This document shows, piece after piece, positions 14,873 to 25,200 of a DNA stretch of 39,002 nucleotides. The notes under the pieces were generated by a model, which ran no database searches, was not told the origin of the DNA, and saw nothing but the letters and a program-made list of their open reading frames with translations. This DNA comes from an uncultured Saprospiraceae bacterium. Lineage in GTDB: Bacteria > Bacteroidota > Bacteroidia > Chitinophagales > Saprospiraceae. Within the stretch, counting starts at the first letter, position 1. Every line of letters starts with the position of its first letter. The stretch is from assembly GCA_938015415.1 (NCBI GenBank), contig CALLPK010000067.1, forward strand, positions 1-39,002, written 5' to 3'. A program made the translations under genes and the position numbers.

Positions 14873-17800
14873 ATGAAAATCAGATTTAGCCTATTTATTT
14901 TATTCGCTTTTATATTTTGTCAGTTGTCTGCTCAAAATTCAGTTTTTAAGGTAAAAAAAGAACTCAATTGGTCAGCGACTCCAAATATTTATAATCCTCT
15001 GGGAATAAGCGAAAAGAAATTTTGGGTATTTGAAGGTTCGGCACAACATCCCACTAATCCAGTTTTGCCGGTTATCAACTTTCGTTTTCCTGTTTCTGGC
15101 AAAGGAGCACTTACGCCGACCATCACCAGTGCAACCTACGAACCCTTCGATCAATTAACTACCGAAGAAGCTAATCTTGTCGTTACCGAAGATATTACAA
15201 TCAATAGCACCATTGTTAAAGACAGAAGATCGTACTTTGGAAATGTTCAATTATTACCCATCCGGAAAACAGCAGATGGTCGCTTTGAACGTTTAATCAG
15301 TTTTGGACTTAATGTTTCTTACCAAGAAACGGATGCCACCCTTACCCCTCCTCCCCCACCTAATACCTTTACCTCAATATTGCAGGACGGTCTCATTTAT
15401 AAAATTGCCGTGGCGGAAGATGGTGTTTATAAATTAGATTATAATTTCCTGAAAGACGATTTAAAAATGGATATTGATAATATTGACCCTAAACAAATCC
15501 GGCTTTTTGGAAATGGCGGCGGTTTTCTTCCTGAAACCATAGCCACTTTCCGCGAAGATGATTTAGTGGAAAACCATATCCAGATCATTGACGGAGGAGA
15601 CAATTCTTTTGATAGTGGTGACTATATTTTATTTTACGGAGAAGGACCACACAAATGGTATTTTAATGATACTCGTGATCGCTACGATCGGCCCCAAAAT
15701 CCCTATGATACGCGCAGTTATTACTTCTTAAAGGTAAATAGTGGAGAAGCACAAATAATGATTGACCAAAATTCAATTAATGCGCCTGATTATACTGTGA
15801 CGACTTTTAACGATTTTGATCGTTTTGAAGAGGATAAAATAAACTTATTAGGTGCCCTCGCCCGTGGCGGCCATGGTACTGGAAAAACCTGGTACGGAGA
15901 CCAATTCAATCCTACTCGCGAGAGAAATTATAATTTTGAATTTCCGAATATCGTCTCTTCCGCCGAAGCGGATGTCTCCGTAACGATGGCCCTGCGATCT
16001 GCCAGTTCTTCTTATTTTAATGTAATTGCGGGAGGAGAAACTTTCCGAAGTACCAACGCAAGTGGCGTGAGATTAAACGAAGCAGAGACCACCTTTGCCA
16101 ACAGCAAAACGGTAAACGGAACCTTTCAGGGCGCACAAAGCAATTTAACCATTCAGGTAACCAACCCACCCGATGCGACACAGATTAACGAAGCTTTTCT
16201 GGATTATGTTCAGGTAAATGTCCGACGGGAATTAATAATGGCTGGTAATCAAATGGACTTTCGCGACATCAACGTAAGGGACTACGCCAATGCAACTTAC
16301 GAGGTACAAGGAATTAATAATAACCATCAGATTTGGGATATCACGGATCCACTACGCCCCCGTATCCAAAAGGGCGAAACATCAGGTAATATTTATAGAT
16401 TTGGTGTCAATATTATTCCTAGTAATCCGATCAGAACTTTTATAGCCTTTAACCAACAGGATGGACTGCTTTCTCCCGAAGCAATAGGGCTGGTTGCTAA
16501 CCAAAATATTCATGCCATTCAAAGAGCAGATATGGTGATCGTCTATCATTCAGAATTTGAAACTGCCACTCAGAGACTCGCAGATCATCGCCGTCAACAT
16601 AGTAACCTTGAAGTAGTGACGGTGCTGATTGATCAGCTATACAACGAATTTTCTTCCGGAAAACAAGATCCTACGGCTATCCGGGATTTTGTCCGAATGT
16701 TGTACGATAGAGACGAAGATTTCAAATACCTGCTACTATTTGGAGATGGTTCTTACGATTATAGAAATATCACCAATACGCCCAATCTTGATAACTACAT
16801 TCCGGTTTACCAAACAGATACGCATCTTAATCCGATTTTCGGATTTCCAGCAGATGATTATTTTGCATTAGTCTCTGAAGAAGATGGTAGTAATCTGAGT
16901 GGTGCCGTAGATATTGCCGTTGGTAGAATCCCGGCGCGAGATGCTTTTACAGCTGACAAGTACGTTGACAAAGTAATTTTCTACGATACGGATCCTACGC
17001 GGTTTCGTGATTGGCGAAATCAGTTGCTCTTTGTCGGAGATGATGGCGATTCAAACACACATACCAATCAAGCCAACCAAATTGCAGATACAACTACTCA
17101 ACGACACAATTATTTTAATATTGATAAAATTCTTTTTGACGCTTTTCAACGGGTAACCACTTCGGGAGGAATTCGATTTCCTCAGGCCAACCAATCCTTA
17201 AACCGAAATGCGTTTCGTGGCTCACTGGTCACAAACTACCTTGGTCACGGTGGACCAACCGGTTGGGCGCAAGAAAGAGTTTTGCAGGTAGAAGACATTG
17301 AAAGCTGGCGTAATTTTGAACGTTTACCTTTAGTCATTACGGCCACTTGCAGTTTTGGGGGCTATGATGATCACACCGACTTCCCCGGAGCAGAGGTTGC
17401 AGTGATGAAGCCAGATGGTGGAGCAATTGCGCTATTCACTACGGTACGAGCGGTTTTTTCCAGCAGTAACTTTACGCTAACGAGAGGTGTATTTAACAAT
17501 ATTTTTAATGATAAAGAGAATGGTGGCCTTGCATTTGGTGAAATTCTAAGAAATTCTAAAAATGGTAATGGTGCTAGTAATGTTAATAACCGTAAATTCA
17601 CCCTCCTGGGGGATCCGGCCCAGCGGCTGGCAATTCCTCAATATAATGTAGGAACTACTACCATTAATGGTCGCTCGGTGGAAGCATCTACCACACCGGA
17701 TACCATCAGGGCACTGGAAAAAGTGACCATTACGGGCTATGTTTTTGATAACGATGGCAACGTGATGTCTGATTTTAATGGACGGGTCTATCCAACCATC

Positions 17801-18739
17801 TACGATAAAATTTCCCGGTTACAGACTTTTGGTCAGGGAGGTAATGAGGTCAAAGATTTTGAGCTTCGTAAGAATATCCTCTTCAAGGGAGTCGCCACGG
17901 TTACCAACGGGCTCTTCTCTTTTAAGTTTATTGTCCCCAAAGATATTGATTACAATTTTGGTTTTGGTAAAATTAGTTATTACGCCGAAGATGGTACCCG
18001 CGATGCGAATGGTTTTTATGATAAAATGGTCATTGGTGGTACAAGTGCTAACCCCATTGTCGATGATCAGGGACCCATTGTGGAGGTATTTATGAATACG
18101 GAAGATTTTGTCACCGGTGGAACGACCGATAAAGATCCGGTTTTACTAGTGAATTTATCCGATGATAATGGCATCAACATTGGGGGGATAAGTATAGGTC
18201 ACGATCTGACGGCGGTACTGGATGATCAAACCCAGGATACTTATGTTTTAAATGACTTTTATACCGCCGAACTGGATGATTATTCCAAAGGTACGGTCCG
18301 TTTTCCTTTATTCGATATGGAAGAAGGGTTGCACCGAATAAACGTCAAAGCCTGGGACACATCCAATAATTCCGGCGAAGGCAGCACAGAATTTTTAGTG
18401 TTTAATAGTGAAGATGCTGCCCTGAAGCATGTGCTGAATTATCCGAATCCGTTTACGACCAATACCAATTTCCAGTTTGAGCATCAACTCAGCGGTCAGG
18501 ATTTACAGATTTTAGTGCAAATTTTTACCGTTTCCGGAAAATTGGTAAAAACCATTGAAAAAGATATTTATGCGGACGGATTCCGGGTTACCGATGTAAA
18601 CTGGGATGGAAAAGACGACTACGGCGACCGTCTGGCAAGGGGCGTATACCTTTATAAAATTAAAGTTAAGGGTACGAATGCCAAGGACGAAGATATTCGT
18701 ACTGAAAGTGATTTTGAAAAATTAGTGATTCTCAAGTAG
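14873..18739 (+). CDS. porU: Type IX secretion system sortase PorU (C25 peptidase family)
   Basis: Cell-surface cysteine protease-like sortase that removes the C-terminal signal of T9SS cargo and attaches cargo to lipopolysaccharide. It has a signal peptide (MKIRFSLFILFAFIFCQLSA, cut before QN). A beta-rich N-terminal half contains the GLIYKIAVAEDGVYKLDY region. The gingipain-like C25 domain (about 560-920) has LLLFGDGSYDYRN and DDYFALV, the catalytic His792 in TNYLGHGGPTGW and Cys826 in ITATCSFGG. The C-terminus (about 1190-1288) is itself a T9SS type A-like sorting domain (LNYPNPFTTNTNF through GVYLYKIKV). 1288 residues, close to Flavobacterium PorU. An in-frame TTG at 14786 adds 29 residues before the signal peptide and is rejected in favour of the ATG at 14873. 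A terminator follows, so porV is probably transcribed separately. Confidence 0.95.
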   Translation: MKIRFSLFILFAFIFCQLSAQNSVFKVKKELNWSATPNIYNPLGISEKKFWVFEGSAQHPTNPVLPVINFRFPVSGKGALTPTITSATYEPFDQLTTEEANLVVTEDITINSTIVKDRRSYFGNVQLLPIRKTADGRFERLISFGLNVSYQETDATLTPPPPPNTFTSILQDGLIYKIAVAEDGVYKLDYNFLKDDLKMDIDNIDPKQIRLFGNGGGFLPETIATFREDDLVENHIQIIDGGDNSFDSGDYILFYGEGPHKWYFNDTRDRYDRPQNPYDTRSYYFLKVNSGEAQIMIDQNSINAPDYTVTTFNDFDRFEEDKINLLGALARGGHGTGKTWYGDQFNPTRERNYNFEFPNIVSSAEADVSVTMALRSASSSYFNVIAGGETFRSTNASGVRLNEAETTFANSKTVNGTFQGAQSNLTIQVTNPPDATQINEAFLDYVQVNVRRELIMAGNQMDFRDINVRDYANATYEVQGINNNHQIWDITDPLRPRIQKGETSGNIYRFGVNIIPSNPIRTFIAFNQQDGLLSPEAIGLVANQNIHAIQRADMVIVYHSEFETATQRLADHRRQHSNLEVVTVLIDQLYNEFSSGKQDPTAIRDFVRMLYDRDEDFKYLLLFGDGSYDYRNITNTPNLDNYIPVYQTDTHLNPIFGFPADDYFALVSEEDGSNLSGAVDIAVGRIPARDAFTADKYVDKVIFYDTDPTRFRDWRNQLLFVGDDGDSNTHTNQANQIADTTTQRHNYFNIDKILFDAFQRVTTSGGIRFPQANQSLNRNAFRGSLVTNYLGHGGPTGWAQERVLQVEDIESWRNFERLPLVITATCSFGGYDDHTDFPGAEVAVMKPDGGAIALFTTVRAVFSSSNFTLTRGVFNNIFNDKENGGLAFGEILRNSKNGNGASNVNNRKFTLLGDPAQRLAIPQYNVGTTTINGRSVEASTTPDTIRALEKVTITGYVFDNDGNVMSDFNGRVYPTIYDKISRLQTFGQGGNEVKDFELRKNILFKGVATVTNGLFSFKFIVPKDIDYNFGFGKISYYAEDGTRDANGFYDKMVIGGTSANPIVDDQGPIVEVFMNTEDFVTGGTTDKDPVLLVNLSDDNGINIGGISIGHDLTAVLDDQTQDTYVLNDFYTAELDDYSKGTVRFPLFDMEEGLHRINVKAWDTSNNSGEGSTEFLVFNSEDAALKHVLNYPNPFTTNTNFQFEHQLSGQDLQILVQIFTVSGKLVKTIEKDIYADGFRVTDVNWDGKDDYGDRLARGVYLYKIKVKGTNAKDEDIRTESDFEKLVILK

Positions 18740-18851
18740 AAATCCGAATCAGGGGTTGGAAATAAATATAAGCATCAACTTCTGATGCGCATTTGAACTT
18801 TTTTTATAAAAAAAGAGACCGTATAAAATAAAAGTCTTAAAATTATGTTAA

Positions 18852-18903
18852 TGAATGGTAACATCTGTGTGAAACCCCAAATATTACCATTCAATTTTTT
18901 TTT
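18852..18903 (+). terminator. Probable terminator after porU
   Basis: TGAATGGTAA (18852-18861) and TTACCATTCA (18884-18893) pair perfectly over ten bases around a 22-base loop. After one A, nine T residues follow (18895-18903). The loop is longer than usual, so it is slightly less certain than the other terminators. It lies 113 bases past the porU stop and 22 bases before the porV -7 box. Confidence 0.65.
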
Positions 18904-18924
18904 ACTAATCTTCAGAACTTACCT

Positions 18925-18932
18925 TATATTTG
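18925..18932 (+). promoter_or_regulatory. -7 box of the porV promoter
   Basis: TATATTTG is an exact TAnnTTTG match located 31 bases before the porV ATG and just after the porU terminator. About 20 bases upstream there is a run of T residues but no TTG, so the -33 element is weak. Confidence 0.55.
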
Positions 18933-18963
18933 CAATTCTTTTTTTGAAACCTGAATAAAAATC

Positions 18964-20217
18964 ATGAATAGATTAAAAATACGTTTACTTTTTGCTGTTT
19001 TAGTCCTTGTCGCAGCTTTCACGAATATCAACGCACAAGGGTTTGGTTGTGAATTCAACGCCGATAGCGGAGTTTTTGAAGCACCCGGTGGTGGTCCATG
19101 TATCAATACTCTGATTACAGCCGTTCCTTTTCTAAGAATTATTCCGGATGCCAGAGCAGGTGCACTTGGAGATGCGGGTATCGCTACTTCGGCGGATGCC
19201 AACTCCATGCACTTCAATGCTTCCAAGCTGGTAACTGCCGAACAAGATATGGCCGTTTCTGTCACTTATACTCCCTGGTTGAAGGCACTGGGTCTACAGG
19301 ATGTTTACATGGCATATCTTTCCGGCTACAAGAAATTTGGCGATCTCCAGGCGGTCGGCGTTTCTTTACGTTACTTCTCGCTGGGAGAAATCAACTTTAC
19401 CGACAATCAGGGAACCAGCCTTGGAACCGGAAATCCAAACGAATTTGAAATCTCAGTAGCTTATTCCAGAAAATTATCGGAGAAGTTATCGGTAGCGGTA
19501 GCGCCAAAATTTATTTTCTCTAATTTGGCTGCCGGTCAGTTAGTAAATGATGTAGAAATCAAACCCGGTATTGCCGGAGGTGCTGACTTCTCCCTGACTT
19601 TCCAAACACCGATTGAGTTTACGGCTAACGAATCCAATTTAAGAATCGGAGCAGCGGTATCTAACCTCGGAACTAAAATTTCCTATACCAATTCTATCAA
19701 TAAAGATTTTATTCCTGCCAATCTCGGAATTGGAGCGGCCTGGGAATTCAACTTTGACGAGTTTAACTCGCTGACGGTTACTACGGACATTAATAAACTT
19801 CTGGTTCCTACGCCTTGCCTTAACGAAAATGCCGGAACTACGGGTCCAAATAATTGTGATCAATCCGGAGAAGCAGGTATTCCTGACTACCGCGAACAAT
19901 CAATGTTTAGCGGGGTACTTGGATCTTTTAGTGATGCGCCCGGTGGTTTTTCGGAAGAGTTGAGAGAACTCTCTTACTCGCTCGGCTTGGAGTACTGGTA
20001 CGATAAGCAATTTGCCGTACGAGCAGGATATTATACGGAGCATGCTACGAAAGGAAATCGTAAGTTTTTTACCGTTGGACTAGGATTAAAATACAATGTG
20101 TTTGGTTTGAATTTTTCTTATTTGGTACCGACGACTAATCAACGTAATCCACTTGACAATACTTTACGATTCTCCTTATTGTTTGATTTCGCCGATGGTG
20201 AATTTGACGAGGAGTAG
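18964..20217 (+). CDS. porV: Type IX secretion outer membrane protein PorV (LptO)
   Basis: FadL-like outer-membrane barrel that carries T9SS cargo from the translocon to the PorU sortase complex. It has a signal peptide (MNRLKIRLLFAVLVLVAAFT, cleaved after NINA). The hallmark PorV region NTLITAVPFLRIIPDARAGA is followed by LGDAGIATSADANSMHFNAS. Repeated barrel strands run through ALGLQDVYMAYLSGYKKFG and YFSLGEINFTDNQG, ending with NPLDNTLRFSLLFDF. A short N-terminal insertion holds two Cys residues (GFGCEF and GGPCIN), and a loop near residues 280-300 holds two more (TPCLNEN and NNCDQSG), so disulfides are possible. 417 residues, normal for PorV. It has its own -7 box and a strong terminator and follows porU as in other Bacteroidota. 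Confidence 0.95.
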   Translation: MNRLKIRLLFAVLVLVAAFTNINAQGFGCEFNADSGVFEAPGGGPCINTLITAVPFLRIIPDARAGALGDAGIATSADANSMHFNASKLVTAEQDMAVSVTYTPWLKALGLQDVYMAYLSGYKKFGDLQAVGVSLRYFSLGEINFTDNQGTSLGTGNPNEFEISVAYSRKLSEKLSVAVAPKFIFSNLAAGQLVNDVEIKPGIAGGADFSLTFQTPIEFTANESNLRIGAAVSNLGTKISYTNSINKDFIPANLGIGAAWEFNFDEFNSLTVTTDINKLLVPTPCLNENAGTTGPNNCDQSGEAGIPDYREQSMFSGVLGSFSDAPGGFSEELRELSYSLGLEYWYDKQFAVRAGYYTEHATKGNRKFFTVGLGLKYNVFGLNFSYLVPTTNQRNPLDNTLRFSLLFDFADGEFDEE

Positions 20218-20231
20218 AGGTATGAAAAATA

Positions 20232-20310
20232 TTGCTAGTTAGCTGTTAGCTTGTTGGTCAGTTGGCCCTCTTTTTACGTAAAAGAGGGCCAACTATTTTT
20301 TGGTCAACAA
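20232..20310. repeat. Palindromic intergenic element, copy A
   Basis: A 79-base AT-mixed element with outer boundary TTGCTAGTTAGC (20232-20243) and inner arms GTTGGTCAGTTGGCCCTC and, inverted, GAGGGCCAAC. Its core is the porV terminator. The same 12-base boundary recurs, inverted and exact, at 31487-31498 in copy B, next to similar GTTGG-rich sequence. It looks like one member of a family of imperfectly palindromic intergenic repeats. Confidence 0.5.
20260..20301 (+). terminator. Strong terminator after porV
   Basis: AGTTGGCCCTCTTTT (20260-20274) and AAAAGAGGGCCAACT (20280-20294) form a perfect 15-pair stem with a five-base loop, followed by A and six T residues. It lies 42 bases past the porV stop and faces the convergent T9SS cargo gene. 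Confidence 0.9.
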
Positions 20311-20372
20311 TGGGGAGGAATGGGAATGAAATTACTTACTCTATAACTGGGAACATTCCTATTCATTTACTA

Positions 20373-21608
20373 TTATTTTCGTAGAATTACTCTATTGATA
20401 ATTCTGTTTTTATCACTAACTCTGGCCAGATAAGGTCCACTGGAAAAAGACGTAGTATCAATTAAAAGCTCTTCTTCTGCACCATTTAAACTTCGCTGAT
20501 AGACGAGTTTTCCTAATAAATCAAAAATTTCCACTACCCTGTTTCCTACGATATCTGTTTCCCACTTCAAGGTCATTTGATCACCAAATGGCAATGGATA
20601 TATTTTTAAGTTTAAGGTCTCATCGATTAGTATCGGGTCGTTTACATCGGTTGTAATATCGCCAATCCATTGCTCGGTATTAAAACGTAATAATCTTGGA
20701 GGCAGGAAATTAAAATTCTCAGAGACGACAAATCCAGCCCCATTTTCAGTAAAAATAATTCCTTCCGTCTGGCTATTGGTCAAGCCCGTACCCAAGTTTA
20801 TTTTTCGGATATTTCCAGAGAAAAAATGATGGGACGGATAATCAAATAAGAGCCACATAAAGTTCACGCCACTCGGCGTATAACCTAACAGAGAAATGGT
20901 TCCCTTCTCCTCGTCAATTGCCGCTCCGGTGATCAGCCCTTCCGAGTCAAAAGTTTCCCGCAGCTGCGCTACGTGCGTGCCGGGCGTGGCTGGCAACGTA
21001 TAATGACGCGTCTTTTCATCTACCCAATTTTTGGTAAAAAGGTGAAGTGAATCCTGATAGAAAAAGAACGCTTCACAATCATAATCGTTGTCATTAAACC
21101 GTTCCGTAAAATCAGTTTGATCGCTGTAGGAGAAATTAATTATCTGCGCACTAACAATCAGGTTACCTAAATTACTACGATCAATTTGTCCAATCTGCAG
21201 ATCCATCCGATTTCCGGGATTATTACCAAAATCGCCCACAAAAAGATGGGTATCATTTTGCGCCATATCTTCCCAGTCTTCGTTTTCCAACGCACCGACC
21301 AAAACGGTTTGCAGTACCTCGCCAGTCAACGTATCTATCCGATAAATTTCGTTTGGATTACCACCATCATTAAGTGTCCAAAACTCCCCATCAAGATACG
21401 CTGCCCCCGAAGCTTCCTCTAATATCTCCGGTAGTGTAGCTCTCTGTTCCATCTGATATTGAGTCGCTCCATAAAGGCAGGAGCCATCATTTTGGGTGGC
21501 TCCCGGATCGAAATTAATGGCTTGTGGATCAGTACAACCCTCCTGTCCTCGCAAGGAAAATGTTAGCACAAAACACACTAAAAAGCATAAAAAAGAATAA
21601 CGATCCAT
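20373..21608 (-). CDS. Secreted beta-propeller-like protein with T9SS type A sorting domain
   Basis: A 411-residue predicted T9SS cargo. A signal peptide (MDRYSFLCFLVCFVLTFSLR) is followed by one copy of the Bacteroidota CTDPxAxNFDPxATxxDGSC module (25-45). The middle part (about 60-310) has repeating propeller-like strands: ASGAAYLDGEFWTLNDGG, ENEDWEDMAQNDTHLFVGDF and DYDCEAFFFYQDSLHLFTKNW. This resembles esterase-like or SdiA-regulated phytase-like propellers, but no catalytic site is recognised. The C-terminal 75 residues are a type A sorting domain (NLKIYPLPFGDQMTLKWE, VVEIFDLLGKLVYQR, GPYLARVSDKNRIINRVILRK). Substrate and function are unknown. It is convergent with porV and lies downstream of rnpB on the same strand. 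A small AGTAC-5-GTACT inverted repeat at 21651-21665 in its upstream region could be an operator. Confidence 0.85.
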   Translation of the reverse strand: MDRYSFLCFLVCFVLTFSLRGQEGCTDPQAINFDPGATQNDGSCLYGATQYQMEQRATLPEILEEASGAAYLDGEFWTLNDGGNPNEIYRIDTLTGEVLQTVLVGALENEDWEDMAQNDTHLFVGDFGNNPGNRMDLQIGQIDRSNLGNLIVSAQIINFSYSDQTDFTERFNDNDYDCEAFFFYQDSLHLFTKNWVDEKTRHYTLPATPGTHVAQLRETFDSEGLITGAAIDEEKGTISLLGYTPSGVNFMWLLFDYPSHHFFSGNIRKINLGTGLTNSQTEGIIFTENGAGFVVSENFNFLPPRLLRFNTEQWIGDITTDVNDPILIDETLNLKIYPLPFGDQMTLKWETDIVGNRVVEIFDLLGKLVYQRSLNGAEEELLIDTTSFSSGPYLARVSDKNRIINRVILRK

Positions 21609-21693
21609 CTTGTTTTTTTTGCGTTAAAAAGAAAAATCAACCTTAGCACTAGTACACATTGTACTTAGACTTGCTACCAAGAAAGGTTAAAAA

Positions 21694-22127
21694 TTACTAC
21701 GGGCCGATAAGCCGGATTTTGTCAATTCTGGCCGAAGCCCGAAAAGCTCTGTCATTTATCTTGGATACTGCTTACACAGGACCTCTAGCTGCCTACCCCT
21801 CCCGACTTGCCGAAGCAAACCAAGCGCGTAACTTTGCTGACTTTTTGCCTCCAGGAGGCAAAAAGTCAATCGAGATGTATGTGGCATTTCAACCCACAAG
21901 GTTTATCCACCGGAGCGGTTACCCGTTCCGACCGTGCGCTCTTACCGCACATTTTCACCCTTATCCCAGCATGACGCCAGGACGGTTATTTTCTGCGACA
22001 CTTGCTGTTTATGATAGATTCGAAAATCTGCCATACCCCATCCGTTAGATGGTGTGGTACGCTACGTTGTCCGGACTTTCCTCATTTCCGACCGAAGTCG
22101 AAACCGCGACAGAGTGGCCCGTAGTAA
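21694..22127 (-). ncRNA. rnpB: RNase P RNA (class A)
   Basis: Catalytic RNA of RNase P, which matures tRNA 5' ends. On the minus strand, helix P1 is a perfect 12-pair match between TTACTACGGGCC (22127-22116) and GGCCCGTAGTAA (21705-21694), closing a 434-base RNA. The conserved 5' core GAGGAAAGTCCGGAC lies at about 22085-22071, GTGCGGTAAGAGCGCAC in the middle, and the universal 3' core ATCCGGCTTATCGGCCC at about 21717-21701. A long perfect hairpin (GACTTTTTGCCTCC pairing with GGAGGCAAAAAGTC, about 21838-21866) forms a peripheral arm. A five-T run follows P1 at 21693-21689. Plus-strand reading frames of 129 and 70 codons here are artefacts. Confidence 0.97.
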
Positions 22128-22130
22128 AGT

Positions 22131-22138
22131 TAAAAGTA
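22131..22138 (-). promoter_or_regulatory. Candidate -7 box of rnpB
   Basis: TACTTTTA on the minus strand (22138-22131) matches TAnnTTTG except for the last base and lies three bases before the first base of helix P1, roughly where a -7 box for this RNA is expected. No convincing TTG -33 box was found. Confidence 0.45.
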
Positions 22139-22178
22139 CGTTATTCTGCTAAATTCACGTTAAGAAACCCGGATTTTG

Positions 22179-22209
22179 TTGTTTTCAAGGATAAATACAC
22201 TTATATTTA
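22179..22209 (+). promoter_or_regulatory. Candidate promoter of the sensor kinase gene
   Basis: TTG (22179-22181), a 20-base spacer, then TATATTTA (22202-22209), seven of eight matches to the Bacteroidota TTG / TAnnTTTG layout, 78 bases before the kinase ATG. It lies back to back with the rnpB promoter region. Confidence 0.5.
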
Positions 22210-22287
22210 TTTTTTTTATCATAAGATAAGATTTGGATTAAATTTTGTGGGAAAAAGCTAAGAATTCCTACTAAATTAGCTATTACA

Positions 22288-25200
22288 ATGACCAGAAGTC
22301 AGCTTACGTCACTTTCCTTGGCTTTTCTATTCTTTTTTCTTGCCGCAGGCTACGATTATTATACAGATCGTCAGACTAGTCTAGCTCGTTACGAAACGGT
22401 TATAGAAGATTATCTCCACCAGCAGGAAGCCCGGGTAGAAAGTATTATGGAAGATCGAGATTTCATCTACCGGATTACCGGAGCAGATAGTGAAAGTCTT
22501 GCCAAAAGAGCCGCAGATCTTAAAAAACTACAGCAGTTAGCCGGAGAAGATTTCACGATTTATATCACAAAGAACGATAAGATTATTTTTTGGAATAATA
22601 ATCTTTCTACCTTACCAGTCAAGGCGTTCGGTTACGATAACGGAGAACGCACCAGCCAATTTATTTCGCATACCAATGGCTATTATGAATTAACCAGTCA
22701 AACCAGTATTGACGAAAAATTAGGTCAGTACAACATCCATGCGATGATTCCTATTCGTTATAATTATCAACTGATTAGTAACTATATCAAAGATCAATTT
22801 GTGGCGGATGATCAGATTCCCACTATGGTAGAGCTGTCCGATGATTTTACAGACTATGAGATTAATAATAAAAACGGGAAACGGCTCATCTATCTTGATG
22901 CCCCCGATAATCTGGTGGATATACGTTATCAACGTTTGCTTTGTCTCTTAATTTTTTCGGGGCTCTTTATGCTGAGCATATTTATTCACCTCACTACCCT
23001 TAGAATAATAAAAAAACACCAGCCCTGGATGGGAGCGGCTTTTATGATAGGAACGGTCTTATCTTTACGCTTCATCAGTATTGTTGGTGGCTTTACAGAT
23101 CGTTTTTCGGCGCTTCCTTTTTTCCAAAAAATATTTGACTCTCTCTGGACCAATTCTCTGGGGGATATGTTTATCGATGTTAGTTTATTACTTTGGCTGA
23201 TGGTGTTTTTTCACCAGGCATACCCGATGCAACGTAATAAAGTGATAAGCAAAAATAAGCAGTTCGGCTTAACCGTAATGAGTTATTTTTCTATCGTTCT
23301 GAGTTTTTTGTCCCTGACGGCCGTATTCAAAATGATCGTATTTAATTCCAGCCTGAATTATGATTTTAATAATGTTTTCAATTTAGATTCAAAAAGTATT
23401 GTAGCCATCGTTGCAGTGGTGATTCTACTGACCGCGCTTTTTGTTTTCTCTCACCGGATGATTTTGATTGTCAAAAAAATGGAAATACCATTTAAACGCA
23501 GGTTGATCGCTCTTGGCCTGGCCAATTTAATGGCATTTCCAGTCTTTTTTGCATTTGACTTTCTAATTAACTGGGGTATCTTATTTGCGATTTCTTTTAT
23601 CCTCATTATCTTTTTTGATCTTTTCGTGGAACGGCCCCATGTAGATCTTTTGTACTTTATTTTTCTTTTAGGAATTTTAGCATTTTTCCCTTCTGTACTT
23701 TTGTTTATGTACAATTCGTATTTAGACAATACCATTCGCTCTGATTACGCTCGTGAACTTTCGGTGCTTCGCGATCCTTACGCTGAGAGTTCCATAAAAA
23801 ATTTGGTGGATTTTGTAAAAAATGATAAAGTAATTGCTGCACAAATTGATTCCATTGTATTTCCTTTTACCGCGGAATCAGAAAAAATTGAAGATCAGTT
23901 AGACGTTTTTCTAACTTCGGATAATTACCTATTCTATAATTATAGATACAAACTCAATATTTTTAATAAATACAAATCTCCTACGCTAAAAGAAGGTCAG
24001 GGTAACTATGACGTCTTTCAAAATAAATTAAAGAAAGCTACCCGGGTAAAAGGTGATCATTCGGGTTCGGATTTATATTTTTATGAAAATGCAGAAGAAC
24101 AAAACTGGTCGTACCTGCTCGAAATCCCCATCTCGGGAGAAATTCTTAATCCTCAGGAAAACACCATGGTCCTAGAATTTGTCCGTTCCCGACGAGAACA
24201 GTCCAAAGTTTATACAGAGCTACTCGTCGATCAACCTTACAAAAGATTACAAAGACTCAATAAATATGATTTCGCCGTTTACAACAATAGAAAACAGCTA
24301 GACTCTAGAGGTAATGTTTATGGATCCGTACTTACACTCGATAATCTACCCGGACCGGATAAACACATGGAACAGACCATTGGTAACCGAACGGAAATAA
24401 TTTATCAGTCAGCCGACGAAAAAACAGTGGTTATTATTGGACGGGATCGGGATACCATTATCAAAATGATCTCTCTGTTTTCGTACATGCTGACCCTCAT
24501 GATCGGAATTGTTTTTATTGCGATGGGGCTGAATACAATTTTTAAATTTGTACCTAACACTTTCAATTTCTATCTGCTGCGAAGTCCTTCTTTAAAAAAT
24601 AAGATACAGCTCGCAGTCGTGGTGCTTACCGTTTTTTCCTTTTTATTTATTGGTTTTACGACCACTTGGTTTTTCAAAAACTCTTCGGAAGAGTATCACG
24701 AAAAAAGACTGGAAAGAAAAGCCAGCTCGGTACTTACCGACGCTCAGCGAGAAATAGAAAGAATGAGCATGATCAGAGGAGATTTAGATATAAACGATAT
24801 AAAATCTATTTTAAAACCCGTTTCCGAAACGCATCGGATTGACATCAACCTCTACGATCTAAATGGTGAACTAATCGGTTCTTCCGAAGAAGATTTATAT
24901 CGTAAAGAGGTCATCTCACGGCAGATGGGTTCGGTGGCTTTTCAGGCGCTATCACAGCATAGACGCTCCCACTACACGCAGGACGGTGAGCATATTGGTA
25001 GCCTAAAATATAAAGCAGCTTACGTTTCTTTACTCGGACCCGATGAAAAGCCGGTGGCTTATATGGGACTGCCCTACTATTCTAAGCAAAGTAAAATGAG
25101 CAATGACGTAACGCTCTTCCTGAGTACGTTGATCAATGTGTATGTCTTTCTGCTATTTATCGCGGGAGGCATTGCCATGTGGACCGCACGTTCCATCACC

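Noticed and set aside
21659-22261. Plus-strand reading frames of 129 and 70 codons
   Set aside because: They lie antisense to, or overlap the 5' end of, the RNase P RNA gene, whose core motifs and P1 helix explain the sequence; the encoded peptides resemble no protein family.
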